NCBI GenBank assembly: GCA_016926255.1
Contig: JAFGOY010000067.1
Location: 124,001 to 188,000 of the forward strand
DNA: 64,000 bases
Direction of reading: 5' to 3'
From: Anaerolineae bacterium
Lineage (GTDB): Bacteria; Chloroflexota; Anaerolineae; Aggregatilineales; UBA3940
Positions 25,203 through 33,528 of this stretch are shown here, in pieces. Positions within the stretch are counted from its first letter, which is position 1. Each line of letters starts with the position of its first letter. The translations under genes and the position numbers were made by a program. The notes under the pieces were generated by a model that was given only the letters and a program-made list of their open reading frames with translations, did no database searches and was not told the DNA's origin.

Positions 25203-26837
25203 ATGACATTATCCGCGCGATATGCCCGTCTTGGCTTGCTGGTAGCCCTCCTGCTGGCGCTTGTATTTGTGATCGCACCGGTGGCCCCAGTTGAGGCTGC
25301 ACCGAGCAGGGCAACCGATGCCGAGCGAGACTCGCTGATGAGCATCTATAATCACCTGGGCGGCCCGGGCTGGGCAACCAGCACCAACTGGGGTGTTGGC
25401 GACCCCTGTACAAACGGCTGGACTGGCGTAACCTGCGATCCCGGTGGCAATGTGACCAATGTATTTTTAGCAAGCAACAATCTTACCGGCGACATCGACA
25501 ATATCGACCTGAGCGGCCTCACCAGCCTGACACAGATCGTCCTGTTGGACAACCAGCTTACCGGCGATATCAACAAAGTCGACCTGGATGGACTCGCCAA
25601 CCTGGTATGGATCGACCTGGACGACAACCAGATCGGCGGGAACCTCAACAAAGTCAACCTGAGCAAACTCCCCAGCCTGGAGACTATCTGGCTGCGAAAT
25701 AACTATATCAAAGGTAATATCGGGAAACTCGACCTGAGCAGTGTCCCCAACCTGATTCGAGTTGACTTGTCTGGTAACCAGATCCGCGGCGACCTCAGCG
25801 GCTTTGCATTGGGCGACATCCCCAACCTGCAGAACCTGTATCTACAAAATAACCAAATCGACGGCACGCTTCCCACAATAACAACCGGCTGGCCTGCGCT
25901 GATCGACACGAGACTCTGCGGAGGCGACAATATCATCCGGCCCTCCGGCGTCCCGGGTGTCGATTGGTTTGTTGCGGGCACAGACGCCACCGGCTGGACG
26001 GCTGAATATGGCTGCCCGCAGCTGGCCGCCAGCGTACGCTGTGACAACGACGACCTGGAAGTCAGAATCGACCAGGGTGACGGCCCATTCAGTATCACGG
26101 GCACCGGCTCACAGCTTCCTATTCTCGGCAGTGCCCTGCGGATCGACACGCCTGCTCTCGACGGCCCCGGCACGTGGACAGGGGTAACCGTCACCGAAGA
26201 GGGGGGCGCAGAAACGATAAACTTCGGCGACTTTGAGTGTACCCGGCGCCCCGGCGGCGACAAAGGAGAAACCGTAACGGTCGAGCCGAGCGTCGAGCCA
26301 GCACCAGCCCCCGACGTACAGATCGTGCTGACCGGTTCACCTTCGCAATCAGCCGCCGCCCCCGGCGACGTGCTCACCTGGACGTTCACCGTCACCAACC
26401 AGGGCAGTGCAGCTTCCGGCCCACTGTCGTTCTCGGCCATGCTGCCCGACAGCCTGACCGGCGTGACGGTCACCACAACGCAGGGAACGGTCATCTACAG
26501 CGGGCCGCCAACTGCTTCCGTCGACCTGGGAAGCATCCCGGCGGGCGGCAGTGTGACGATCACGCTCAGCGGGGCGTGGGGCGGCGGAACGGCGCAGCGC
26601 GGCGTCCGCGCGCGGGTGATGCCCGGCCATGCGAATCAGGAGGCAGGCGAAAGCGTCTGCGTGCTGGGGATGGTCGCCGATCAAAGCCTGAATGTGTGCG
26701 TCACCAACTTCCCCTCAGCCCTGCCCTCGACAGGCGGCCAGCCGGTCGAGCCTTTGCAGTGGGGCTGGATCGCGGCGGCGGCGCTGATGATCGGCGCGGG
26801 CGCGTGGTTCGCGGTCAGGCGGAAGGCAACCGCGTAG
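25203..26837 (+). CDS. LRR-DUF11 surface protein with LPxTG-like tail, paralogue 1
   Basis: A 544-residue exported protein. A signal peptide (~1-32) is followed by a plant-receptor-like cap (N-W-G-V-G-D-P-C-x-x-G-W-T-G-V-T-C) and five 25-residue leucine-rich repeats of the pattern N-Q-I-x-G-D-I-x-x-x-D-L-S-G-L. A ~100-residue beta-rich module and a DUF11-type Ig-like module (L-T-W-T-F-T-V-T-N-Q-G) come next. The C-terminal 38 residues hold L-P-S-T-G-G, a hydrophobic helix and R-R-K, as in sortase substrates. No sortase is in the window, so covalent anchoring is inferred. GGAG precedes the ATG at 25203. Probably ligand binding or adhesion at the cell surface. Confidence 0.9.
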   Translation: MTLSARYARLGLLVALLLALVFVIAPVAPVEAAPSRATDAERDSLMSIYNHLGGPGWATSTNWGVGDPCTNGWTGVTCDPGGNVTNVFLASNNLTGDIDNIDLSGLTSLTQIVLLDNQLTGDINKVDLDGLANLVWIDLDDNQIGGNLNKVNLSKLPSLETIWLRNNYIKGNIGKLDLSSVPNLIRVDLSGNQIRGDLSGFALGDIPNLQNLYLQNNQIDGTLPTITTGWPALIDTRLCGGDNIIRPSGVPGVDWFVAGTDATGWTAEYGCPQLAASVRCDNDDLEVRIDQGDGPFSITGTGSQLPILGSALRIDTPALDGPGTWTGVTVTEEGGAETINFGDFECTRRPGGDKGETVTVEPSVEPAPAPDVQIVLTGSPSQSAAAPGDVLTWTFTVTNQGSAASGPLSFSAMLPDSLTGVTVTTTQGTVIYSGPPTASVDLGSIPAGGSVTITLSGAWGGGTAQRGVRARVMPGHANQEAGESVCVLGMVADQSLNVCVTNFPSALPSTGGQPVEPLQWGWIAAAALMIGAGAWFAVRRKATA

Positions 26838-26860
26838 AGTAATCGAGCGGAATTAGTATC

Positions 26861-26895
26861 AGGGCGAGTCGATGTGACTCGCCCTGTTTGTTTTC
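26861..26895 (+). terminator. Terminator of LRR gene 1, AGGGCGAG type
   Basis: AGGGCGAGTC pairs with GACTCGCCCT-type arm across a short loop, followed by GTTTGTTTT. It matches the hairpins at 25046, 29483 and 31290. Confidence 0.8.
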
Positions 26896-26967
26896 GAATC
26901 CGGGGAGGCGCGAACGATCTGTAAAGCCCGGGGCTGATGAACCTTAAGAATTTAACCCGGCAAAACA

Positions 26968-27014
26968 ACCCCCTCTGTCGCTGCGCGACATCTCCCCCAA
27001 ACCTGGGGGCGATC
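26968..27014. repeat. Intergenic repeat of the ACCCCCTCTG-TCTCCCCCA family, copy 1
   Basis: ACCCCCTCTG, a small internal stem (TCGC...GCGA), TCTCCCCCA and GGGGGCGATC. The same flanks with a different internal stem occur at 46036-46080. It lies in the 430-bp gap between LRR genes 1 and 2. Confidence 0.55.
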
Positions 27015-27057
27015 AGGGTTGGCTTTGTTTGATACGGCTATTAGTTGTTCACCGAAT
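27006..27057. repeat. Intergenic repeat of the GGGGCGAT-TTGGCTTTG family, copy 2
   Basis: GGGGCGATCAGGG, TTGGCTTTG, TTGATACGG and CCGAATT in the same order as at 16182-16225. Its left end overlaps the ACCCCCTCTG repeat, so the two may be parts of one composite element. Apart from this, the terminator and the promoter, the 26838-27269 gap shows nothing. Confidence 0.55.
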
Positions 27058-27166
27058 TATTTTCTCAAACTGCATAAGCCGCCGGGCTAAGGTGGCACTC
27101 AGCCAGATGGGAGGAATCGACCTGTGTCCCCAACCATGAATGCACCACCCCTGCTAATCTTTTCCC

Positions 27167-27195
27167 TTGACAACCCTCGCACGCTCACCTAAGAT
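27167..27195 (+). promoter_or_regulatory. Promoter of LRR gene 2
   Basis: A perfect TTGACA (27167-27172), 17-bp spacer and TAAGAT (27190-27195), about 75 bp before the ATG. Confidence 0.7.
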
Positions 27196-27269
27196 TATGA
27201 CAGTCATACCGGTCGAACTTTCACCTTCAGGCGTATTGACAAGTCGCAGCTTATCCAGGAGAACGTTCA

Positions 27270-29465
27270 ATGAAAACGTCCGCCCGCATTGCCTTGTTGA
27301 CAGCTTCCCTCACCGTGACACTACTGGCTGCGCCAGCGATACCCGTTCAGGCTGCACCAAGCGGCGCATCGGCGGCTGAGACGGCCTCGCTAATGACCAT
27401 CTACGATAATATGGACGGCGCAAACTGGGCTGATAATACCAACTGGGACAACGGCGGCGATCCATGTGCCGCCGGGGTAATGTGGTACGGTGTGGGCTGC
27501 GATGGGGCAGGGAATATAGCAGGTCTCGATCTGAGCTACAACGATCTCGACGGCGATATCGGCGACATCGACCTGAGCGGCCTGACCAACCTGCAGGATT
27601 TATTCCTTGAGGGGAATTCCATCACCGGCGATATTGCCGATCTTGACCTCAGCGGCCTCATAGACCTGGACTACCTCATCTTATCCGACAACCTGATCAG
27701 CGGCGATATCGGCGGCCTGGACCTGACCGGTCTTGGCAACCTGCAGTTTCTTGTCCTGGAAAGCAACCAGATCAGCGGCGATATCGGCGGCCTCGACCTG
27801 ACCGGTCTTGGCAGCCTGCTAATTCTCTATCTGGGTGACAACCAGATCGGCGGGAATATCGGCGGCCTCGATCTCACCGGCGCCGGAAGCCTTCTGGAAC
27901 TTGATCTGTGGGACAACCAGATCGGCGGGGACATTGGCAACCTTGATCTAAGCCCATCCCCGTTTCTCTACTATGTCGATCTGGATAGCAACCAGATTGG
28001 CGGGAACATTGGCGGCCTCGACCTGAGTGGTAACTCAAACCTGGAAGAACTCTACCTGGGCGACAATCAGATCGGCGGGGACATTGGCAATCTAGACCTG
28101 ACCGGTGCCGCAAGTTTACTGGGGCTTGACCTGTGGGATAACCAGATCGGTGGGCTTATCGACAACCTCGACCTGAGCGGCGCTCCCAACCTGGAATACT
28201 TCGACGTTTATAGCAACCAGATCGGCGGGGATATCGGCAACCTGACGCTGACCGGCACGCCTATCTATTACCTTGACCTGGGCGACAATCAGATCGGCGG
28301 GGATATCAGCAACCTCGATCTGAGCAGCGTGCCCGACCTAGAAGAACTCTACCTGGACGACAACCAGATGACCGGAGACCCGTCCGCCTCAGATTTTCCA
28401 ACACTCAGCTGGTTGTACGTTCTTTTCATAGCGGATAACCAACTCAATGGCACAGTCCCCGACCTGACAGGTACAGATATCGATTGGGGAGCGGTAGCCC
28501 TGTGTGGAACCGGCAATATTGTTGCCCCTTCCGGAAACGCAGGCATCGATACCTATGCTGAAACCTATGACATCACATCCTGGACGGCAGCCAGCGGCTG
28601 CCCCGCAACGCTGATCGCCAGCGTCCGCTGTGATGTCGATGACCTGGAGATCAGGATTCTGGAGGGCGACGGCCCCTTCGACGTCACCGGCACCGGCACA
28701 CAACTTCCTATTCTGGGCACCGGACTGATGATCAACGACCCCGCGCTTGATGGCCCCGGCGAATGGACAGGGGTGACGATCAGCGAAACGGGCGGAGACC
28801 TGGAAACTATCGCTTTTGGCGATTTCGACTGTGAGCGCAACAACGCGAGTACAGGCAGCAGTGCAGCACCCGTTGTGACGGTTGAGCCAAGCGTAAGGGG
28901 CGACAGAGGTCGAGGCGGTGCGCAGATTATATTGAATGGAGCGCTATCGCAGACGGCAGCAGCCCCCGGTGACATCCTCACCTGGACGTTTACCGTCGAA
29001 AACCGGGGAACCGCACCCTCCGATCCGCTGTCGTTCTCGGCTATCCTGCCCGATCAATTAGCCGATGTAACGGTCGAGACGACACAGGGGGCGGTCGTCA
29101 CCAGCGGGCCGCCGACCACCATCGTCGACCTGGACAGCATCCCACCGGGCGGCATCGTCACAATCACGATCAATGGGACATGGGCCGGGGAGGCACCCCG
29201 GCAGGGCGGCGAGGCGCGGCAGGGCGTCCGTGCACGGGTGATGCCCGGTGCCGCGAATCAAGAGGTGGGTGAGGAAGTCTGCGTGACCGGCATGGTCGCC
29301 GATCAGAGCCTAGACGTGTGCCTGACCAACTTCCCGGCGGCACTGCCCGCTACGGGCGGTGAACCAGTCGAACTGCTGCGCTGGTTCGTGATCGCCATAC
29401 TGGCGGCTGCACTGACCATCGGCGCGGGTGCGTGGTTCATGGTCCGGCAGAAACCCGCCGCATAG
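27270..29465 (+). CDS. LRR-DUF11 surface protein with LPxTG-like tail, paralogue 2
   Basis: A 731-residue paralogue of the preceding protein with the same order: signal peptide (~1-28), capping segment with a W-Y-G-V-G-C motif, LRR array, beta module, DUF11 module (L-T-W-T-F-T-V-E-N-R-G) and tail L-P-A-T-G-G plus hydrophobic helix and R-Q-K. Here the array has about eleven 25-residue repeats, twice as many as its neighbours, with a visible three-repeat superunit. Consensus positions are rich in Asp and Asn, which might favour calcium binding (inference). The Shine-Dalgarno region AGGAGAACGTTC is shared almost exactly with paralogue 3, pointing to recent duplication. Confidence 0.9.
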   Translation: MKTSARIALLTASLTVTLLAAPAIPVQAAPSGASAAETASLMTIYDNMDGANWADNTNWDNGGDPCAAGVMWYGVGCDGAGNIAGLDLSYNDLDGDIGDIDLSGLTNLQDLFLEGNSITGDIADLDLSGLIDLDYLILSDNLISGDIGGLDLTGLGNLQFLVLESNQISGDIGGLDLTGLGSLLILYLGDNQIGGNIGGLDLTGAGSLLELDLWDNQIGGDIGNLDLSPSPFLYYVDLDSNQIGGNIGGLDLSGNSNLEELYLGDNQIGGDIGNLDLTGAASLLGLDLWDNQIGGLIDNLDLSGAPNLEYFDVYSNQIGGDIGNLTLTGTPIYYLDLGDNQIGGDISNLDLSSVPDLEELYLDDNQMTGDPSASDFPTLSWLYVLFIADNQLNGTVPDLTGTDIDWGAVALCGTGNIVAPSGNAGIDTYAETYDITSWTAASGCPATLIASVRCDVDDLEIRILEGDGPFDVTGTGTQLPILGTGLMINDPALDGPGEWTGVTISETGGDLETIAFGDFDCERNNASTGSSAAPVVTVEPSVRGDRGRGGAQIILNGALSQTAAAPGDILTWTFTVENRGTAPSDPLSFSAILPDQLADVTVETTQGAVVTSGPPTTIVDLDSIPPGGIVTITINGTWAGEAPRQGGEARQGVRARVMPGAANQEVGEEVCVTGMVADQSLDVCLTNFPAALPATGGEPVELLRWFVIAILAAALTIGAGAWFMVRQKPAA
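27765..28214 (+). repeat. Higher-order LRR duplication (two 225-bp units)
   Basis: Repeats 4-6 (27765-27989) and 7-9 (27990-28214) of the second LRR gene match in order. In both triplets the repeats end L-Y-L-G-D, then L-D-L-W-D, then a D/Y-S ending. This implies duplication of a 75-residue block on top of the basic 75-bp unit. Confidence 0.7.
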
Positions 29466-29482
29466 GATAATCGCAGTTTTTC

Positions 29483-29515
29483 AGGGCGAGCCGAACCGGC
29501 TTGCCCTTTTTATAT
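29483..29515 (+). terminator. Terminator of LRR gene 2, AGGGCGAG type
   Basis: AGGGCGAGCC pairs with GGCTTGCCCT, followed by TTTTTATATT. Same arms as the terminators around the other LRR genes. Confidence 0.85.
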
Positions 29516-29581
29516 TATGGTTATGTTCTCAGTACGTGAGTTCATATCTGAACATATACAGATTCTGTTACCATCCAGTTA

Positions 29582-29610
29582 TTGACATTCAAAGTAAACT
29601 TGTTTATGAT
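29582..29610 (+). promoter_or_regulatory. Promoter of LRR gene 3
   Basis: A perfect TTGACA (29582-29587), 17-bp spacer and TATGAT (29605-29610), 60 bp before the ATG. The -10 box runs into a CGATCGCGATCATG-like palindromic stretch. Confidence 0.7.
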
Positions 29611-29669
29611 CGCGATCATGAATAATCCTTAATCTTTGCCCCCGGGGGCAATCACCTGGAGAACGTTCG

Positions 29670-31265
29670 ATGACAACGTCCGCAAAGCATGCTCGTATTG
29701 CTCTAGTTGCCTTTTCCCTCTTAGCAGCCTCTATCTTTATACCGGCAAACCCCGTTCAAGCTGCGCCAATCAGCGCCTCAGCAGCCGAAACCGCTTCATT
29801 GATGACTATATACAACAGTCTGGATGGTCCCAACTGGACAGACAATGACAACTGGAACAACGGCGGCGATCCGTGTGCCGCTGCGACCCCATGGTATGGT
29901 GTTATCTGCGATGCCCCCGGTGGGAACGTGGTATGGGTCAGCCTGAGCAGCAACGGACTCGACGGCGATATCGCCGGTGTCGACCTGAGTGGTCTGGTCA
30001 ACGCCTGGAGCGTGGATTTTGAAGACAACGATATCTACGGCAATATCGGTGACCTCGACCTGACCGGCCTCGCCAACCTGGAAGACCTCCGGCTGGAAGG
30101 CAACCAGTTCAGCGGTGACATCGGCGGCTTAGATTTGAGTGGTGTTCCCAACCTTGGCTTCCTGTTTCTATCATTCAACCAGATTACCGGAGACCTGGCT
30201 CTATTAGACCTTTCCAGTAATTCCAATCTGGCTGTCTTCTGGATAACCGACAACCTGCTCGATGGCGAAGTCGCCGATATGACCGGCACCAGTATACACG
30301 ATGAGGCTTCGAGCCTCTGCGGCGGCGACAATATCATCCGGCCCTCCGGTGATGCAGCAGTCGACACTTATGCAGAGAACTTCGACAACTCCGGCTGGTC
30401 GGCGACCTATGGCTGTCCGCAGCTGGCTACCAGCGTAAGCTGCAATGCAGACAACCTCGAAGTGACGATTGACCAGGGCGATGGCCCCTTTAATGTCAAT
30501 GGCACCGGTACGGGTCTGCCGATGCTCGGCATCGGTTTGAGGATCGGCGAACCCGATCTGGCCGGTCCCGGCACATGGACCGGGGTCGCCATCAGCGAGA
30601 CGGCAGGCGACACCGAAACGATAGACTTCGGCAACTTCACCTGTGGGACGCCCAGCGGTGGATCGAAGAAAGGCAGCAACAGCAGTAAAAAAGCAGAGGA
30701 AGAAGTAACGGTCGAAGCAAGCGTCAGCGCGCCCGCCAGCGCACAGATCGTATTGAGCGGGTCAGTCTCACAAACGACAATGGCCCCCGGTGACATCCTC
30801 ACCTGGACGTTCACGGTCGAGAACCGGGGAGATGCGACATCCGACCCGCTGTCATTTTCCGCCACGATCCCCGATGGCCTGACCGGGGTGACGGTCACGA
30901 CGACACAGGGAGCAGTAATCACGGCAGGGCCACCGACGACAACCGTCGACCTGGATAGAATCCCACCGGGCGGCATGGTGACGATCACGATCAGCGGGAC
31001 GTGGAGCGGCGGAACGGCACAGCACGGCGTCCGCGTACGGGTGATGCCGGGCCATGCGAATCAGGAAGCAGGCGATGAAGTCTGTGTGCTGGGGATGGTC
31101 GCTGATCAAAGCCTGAATATCTGCGTGACCAACTTCCCCTCGACCCTGCCTTCGACGGGCGGGCAGCCGGTCGAGCCGGTGCCGTGGGGTTGGATCGCGG
31201 CAGCGGGGACGCTGCTTATCGGCGCAGGGGCATGGTTCGGAATCCGGCAGAGGGCGTCGGCGTAA
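29670..31265 (+). CDS. LRR-DUF11 surface protein with LPxTG-like tail, paralogue 3
   Basis: A 531-residue paralogue with the same architecture and the shortest repeat array, about four 25-residue LRRs. The beta module is followed by a Ser/Lys-rich linker, then DUF11 (L-T-W-T-F-T-V-E-N-R-G) and the tail L-P-S-T-G-G with hydrophobic helix and ending R-Q-R-A-S-A. The C-terminal halves of the three proteins are far more alike than their LRR arrays, as expected if the repeats define ligand choice while the anchor stays constant (inference). GGAGAACGTTC lies directly before the ATG. Confidence 0.9.
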   Translation: MTTSAKHARIALVAFSLLAASIFIPANPVQAAPISASAAETASLMTIYNSLDGPNWTDNDNWNNGGDPCAAATPWYGVICDAPGGNVVWVSLSSNGLDGDIAGVDLSGLVNAWSVDFEDNDIYGNIGDLDLTGLANLEDLRLEGNQFSGDIGGLDLSGVPNLGFLFLSFNQITGDLALLDLSSNSNLAVFWITDNLLDGEVADMTGTSIHDEASSLCGGDNIIRPSGDAAVDTYAENFDNSGWSATYGCPQLATSVSCNADNLEVTIDQGDGPFNVNGTGTGLPMLGIGLRIGEPDLAGPGTWTGVAISETAGDTETIDFGNFTCGTPSGGSKKGSNSSKKAEEEVTVEASVSAPASAQIVLSGSVSQTTMAPGDILTWTFTVENRGDATSDPLSFSATIPDGLTGVTVTTTQGAVITAGPPTTTVDLDRIPPGGMVTITISGTWSGGTAQHGVRVRVMPGHANQEAGDEVCVLGMVADQSLNICVTNFPSTLPSTGGQPVEPVPWGWIAAAGTLLIGAGAWFGIRQRASA

Positions 31266-31289
31266 GATTTACACAGGCCGAATTTTACC

Positions 31290-31322
31290 GGGGCGAGTCA
31301 ATGCGACTCGCCCTGTTTGTTG
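31290..31322 (+). terminator. Terminator of LRR gene 3, GGGCGAGTC type
   Basis: GGGCGAGTC pairs with GACTCGCCC across AATGC, followed by TGTTTGTT. Fourth member of the shared terminator set. Confidence 0.8.
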
Positions 31323-31552
31323 ACAGCCGCAGCCGGATCGATTATCATCCTCGCGGATGTTTAACTCAATCAACAATACCGCCGCTGCATAGTCGGGGAA
31401 ACGGCCCCGGCACCCTCTAAATAAGTTCTTCACGGTTCCCGCTCTACCACCGGGGCGCTAACCGTACTCATTGATATTCCCATTTACCCAGTTTCATATT
31501 TTTCCAATGCGATAGTTTGCTGTCGCTATATACCAACAGGAGAGAAAAACCA

Positions 31553-32812
31553 ATGTTTACAAACGGTAACACGTTTCGACGCTCACTTTCCGATTCACTG
31601 GTCATGAAATCGATCAGCACCGAAGAAGAAGTCGAACAGTTGGAAGCATTCAACATATCGATTCATGGCGAGGAGGTCAAAAACCTGACCCGCCATTTGA
31701 TCAACCATCACCCGCGCACAAACCCCGATCAATGGCTGATGATCATTGACGAACAGACGGATCAGATCGTCTCGTCACTGTGCCTGATCCCCTGGACATG
31801 GCGCTATGAGGAGGTCGAACTGCGGGCGGGCGAAATGGGGATCGTCGGGACGCTGCCGGAGTACCGGGGGCACGGACTGATCCGCCAGCTTGACCGGCGC
31901 TTCAAGGAACTACTCGACGAGGGCGGCTTCGACGTGAGCCACATTCAGGGCATCCGGTACTTCTACCGGTTGTTCGGCTACGAATATGCAATGCCGCTTC
32001 AGGTATGGAATTCGCTCGAACTGCGTGACATTCCCGACGGCGACGACGCGATATCGTTCCGCCCGGCGACCGTAGATGACATCCCGATGCTGTCGAAGCT
32101 GTACGACGAAGCGGGACAAACGCTCGGCGTGTCGGCGGTGCGAGACGAGGAATCATGGCGCTACCTGTTCGAATACGGGCCGAGCACCGAATGCGGTCGA
32201 GAATTCTATCTGGCGCTGAATACCAGCGGAGAGGTCAGCGGCTACTGGGGGATCGAACCACACGGGTTCGGCGAGGGATTGAACGTCAGCGAGACATCGT
32301 TGATGGACTATCAGACCGCGCGGGCGTCGATCAGGAAGTTCAAGGCACTGGCGATTGAACGCCAGAAACCATACGTCCGGCTCAACCTGCCCGATAGCAT
32401 CCTGATCGAAACAGCCCGGTCGATGGGACTGAAAGACGACGGTATCTACCCGTGGCAAATCCTGATCCCCGACACGGTGCGGTTCCTGAAAACGATCGCG
32501 CCCGTCCTCGAACGGCGCATCGCAGAGAGTCCTTACATGGGAATCAGCGAAATGGTGATCATCAACCAGTACCGGAACGCGGCAAAGCTGCAAATCGAGG
32601 CGGGGAAAATCACCGCCATCGAGCGGCAGCCGGGGATGATCGGACACGAGATCAGCATTCCGCCGAACGTATTCGCACCGCTGGTACTGGGATATCTCAG
32701 CGTGGATACGCTTATCGAACGCTACCCCGATTTCAGTGTCGATGGGGCAAACAGCGGGTTGATCAGGACGATGTTCCCGGAGATGGAATCGTTCATCTAT
32801 GAGCAGTACTAA
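31553..32812 (+). CDS. GNAT family N-acetyltransferase
   Basis: A 419-residue protein. Its N-terminal half has the GNAT acetyl-CoA-binding motif (V-G-T-L-P-E-Y-R-G-H-G-L-I-R-Q-L) preceded by the usual beta-strand pair. The length and the C-terminal sterol-carrier-like half resemble Eis-type or multi-domain acetyltransferases. The acceptor is unknown; relatives modify aminoglycosides, small amines or proteins. Cytoplasmic, no signal peptide. The ATG at 31553 follows GGAGAG; a TTG/CTG-led extension upstream is not supported. A bidirectional terminator separates it from the convergent STAS gene. Confidence 0.85.
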   Translation: MFTNGNTFRRSLSDSLVMKSISTEEEVEQLEAFNISIHGEEVKNLTRHLINHHPRTNPDQWLMIIDEQTDQIVSSLCLIPWTWRYEEVELRAGEMGIVGTLPEYRGHGLIRQLDRRFKELLDEGGFDVSHIQGIRYFYRLFGYEYAMPLQVWNSLELRDIPDGDDAISFRPATVDDIPMLSKLYDEAGQTLGVSAVRDEESWRYLFEYGPSTECGREFYLALNTSGEVSGYWGIEPHGFGEGLNVSETSLMDYQTARASIRKFKALAIERQKPYVRLNLPDSILIETARSMGLKDDGIYPWQILIPDTVRFLKTIAPVLERRIAESPYMGISEMVIINQYRNAAKLQIEAGKITAIERQPGMIGHEISIPPNVFAPLVLGYLSVDTLIERYPDFSVDGANSGLIRTMFPEMESFIYEQY

Positions 32813-32823
32813 ACACTCGCAGA

Positions 32824-32862
32824 AACAAAAAATGGGCGACCTACGTGGTCGCCCATTATCGT
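32824..32862. terminator. Bidirectional terminator between convergent genes
   Basis: ATGGGCGACC pairs with GGTCGCCCAT across TACGT. An A-run on its left gives a TTTTTTG tail on the minus strand, and TTATCGTTAT follows on the plus strand. It can serve both the acetyltransferase and the STAS gene. Confidence 0.8.
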
Positions 32863-32884
32863 TATCATCAGTATGGACGCTGGT

Positions 32885-33250
32885 CTACGATTGATCTTTA
32901 ATCTTTTCGATGGCGGCTTCTAAAGTAGGATAGAGATCGAACAACTCGTGGAAACCGGCCAGCGACAGAACCTCAAGTACGCGGGTGCTGGCGGCGGCAA
33001 TCACAAGCTTCTGCTCGTTTTTACGAAGTGCCTTCCCCTTCACCAGTAGCATCGCCATGCCTGCCGACGAAATGAAGCCAACCTTCGCCAGGTCAACGAT
33101 CACGTCGTCTTTGCTGCCTTTGGCGGCTCTGGTGAAATCGTTCTGAACCATATGGGTGCCCATCGAATCGAGATCGCCTTCGATATGAACGAGGGTCAAC
33201 CCTTTGGAGTGTTCTTCGATTTTAACTATCGTTGGATCGTATGTGGGCAC
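32885..33250 (-). CDS. STAS domain anti-sigma-factor antagonist
   Basis: A 121-residue SpoIIAA-like STAS protein. The phosphorylatable serine lies in F-I-S-S-A-G-M-A-M-L (Ser61/Ser62), and the strand-helix order fits the whole family length. Such proteins bind an anti-sigma kinase in partner-switching control of stress or development genes. No anti-sigma kinase, phosphatase or sigma factor gene is in the window, so this one is an orphan here. Start GTG at 33250 with AGGAAAC just upstream. Confidence 0.88.
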   Translation of the reverse strand: MPTYDPTIVKIEEHSKGLTLVHIEGDLDSMGTHMVQNDFTRAAKGSKDDVIVDLAKVGFISSAGMAMLLVKGKALRKNEQKLVIAAASTRVLEVLSLAGFHELFDLYPTLEAAIEKIKDQS

Positions 33251-33397
33251 GTTTCCTAGCCTATGCTATCACTCGACGCTGTTCAATTTTCTGGCATGGC
33301 GTTAAGGATACCCCAGCCCAGATTTCAGCGCCAGTCTGCAAGAAAGCAAATCCGAGTTAATTCTATACCCATGGTAACTACCCAGACTATCAGGTTA

Positions 33398-33501
33398 GCC
33401 CTCATCCCCCGTCCCCTTCTCCCTCAGGTAGAAGGGGAGCATCTGACCTTCCCCTGGTTTCTCAAGTCCCTCGCCCCGAAGGAGAGGGATTAAGTGAGGG
33501 C
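33398..33501. repeat. Long palindromic intergenic repeat (GCCCTCA...TGAGGGC)
   Basis: A ~104-bp element whose ends GCCCTCA and TGAGGGC pair. Inside is a second hairpin, CCCCTTCT / AGAAGGGG, and a CTCGCC...GGAGAGGG pair. The nested structure is typical of folded intergenic repeats in large bacterial genomes. It fills the gap between the STAS and Cys-rich lipoprotein genes. Confidence 0.6.
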
Positions 33502-33528
33502 CATATTCGACAATGCTTAATCCATGAA

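Noticed and set aside
25703-26494. 263-codon minus-strand frame opposite LRR gene 1
   Set aside because: Pro/Ser-rich antisense of LRR and DUF11 codons without a start signal.
27600-28400. 75-bp direct repeats considered as a CRISPR or satellite array
   Set aside because: They encode the 25-residue LRR units in frame; there are no spacers.
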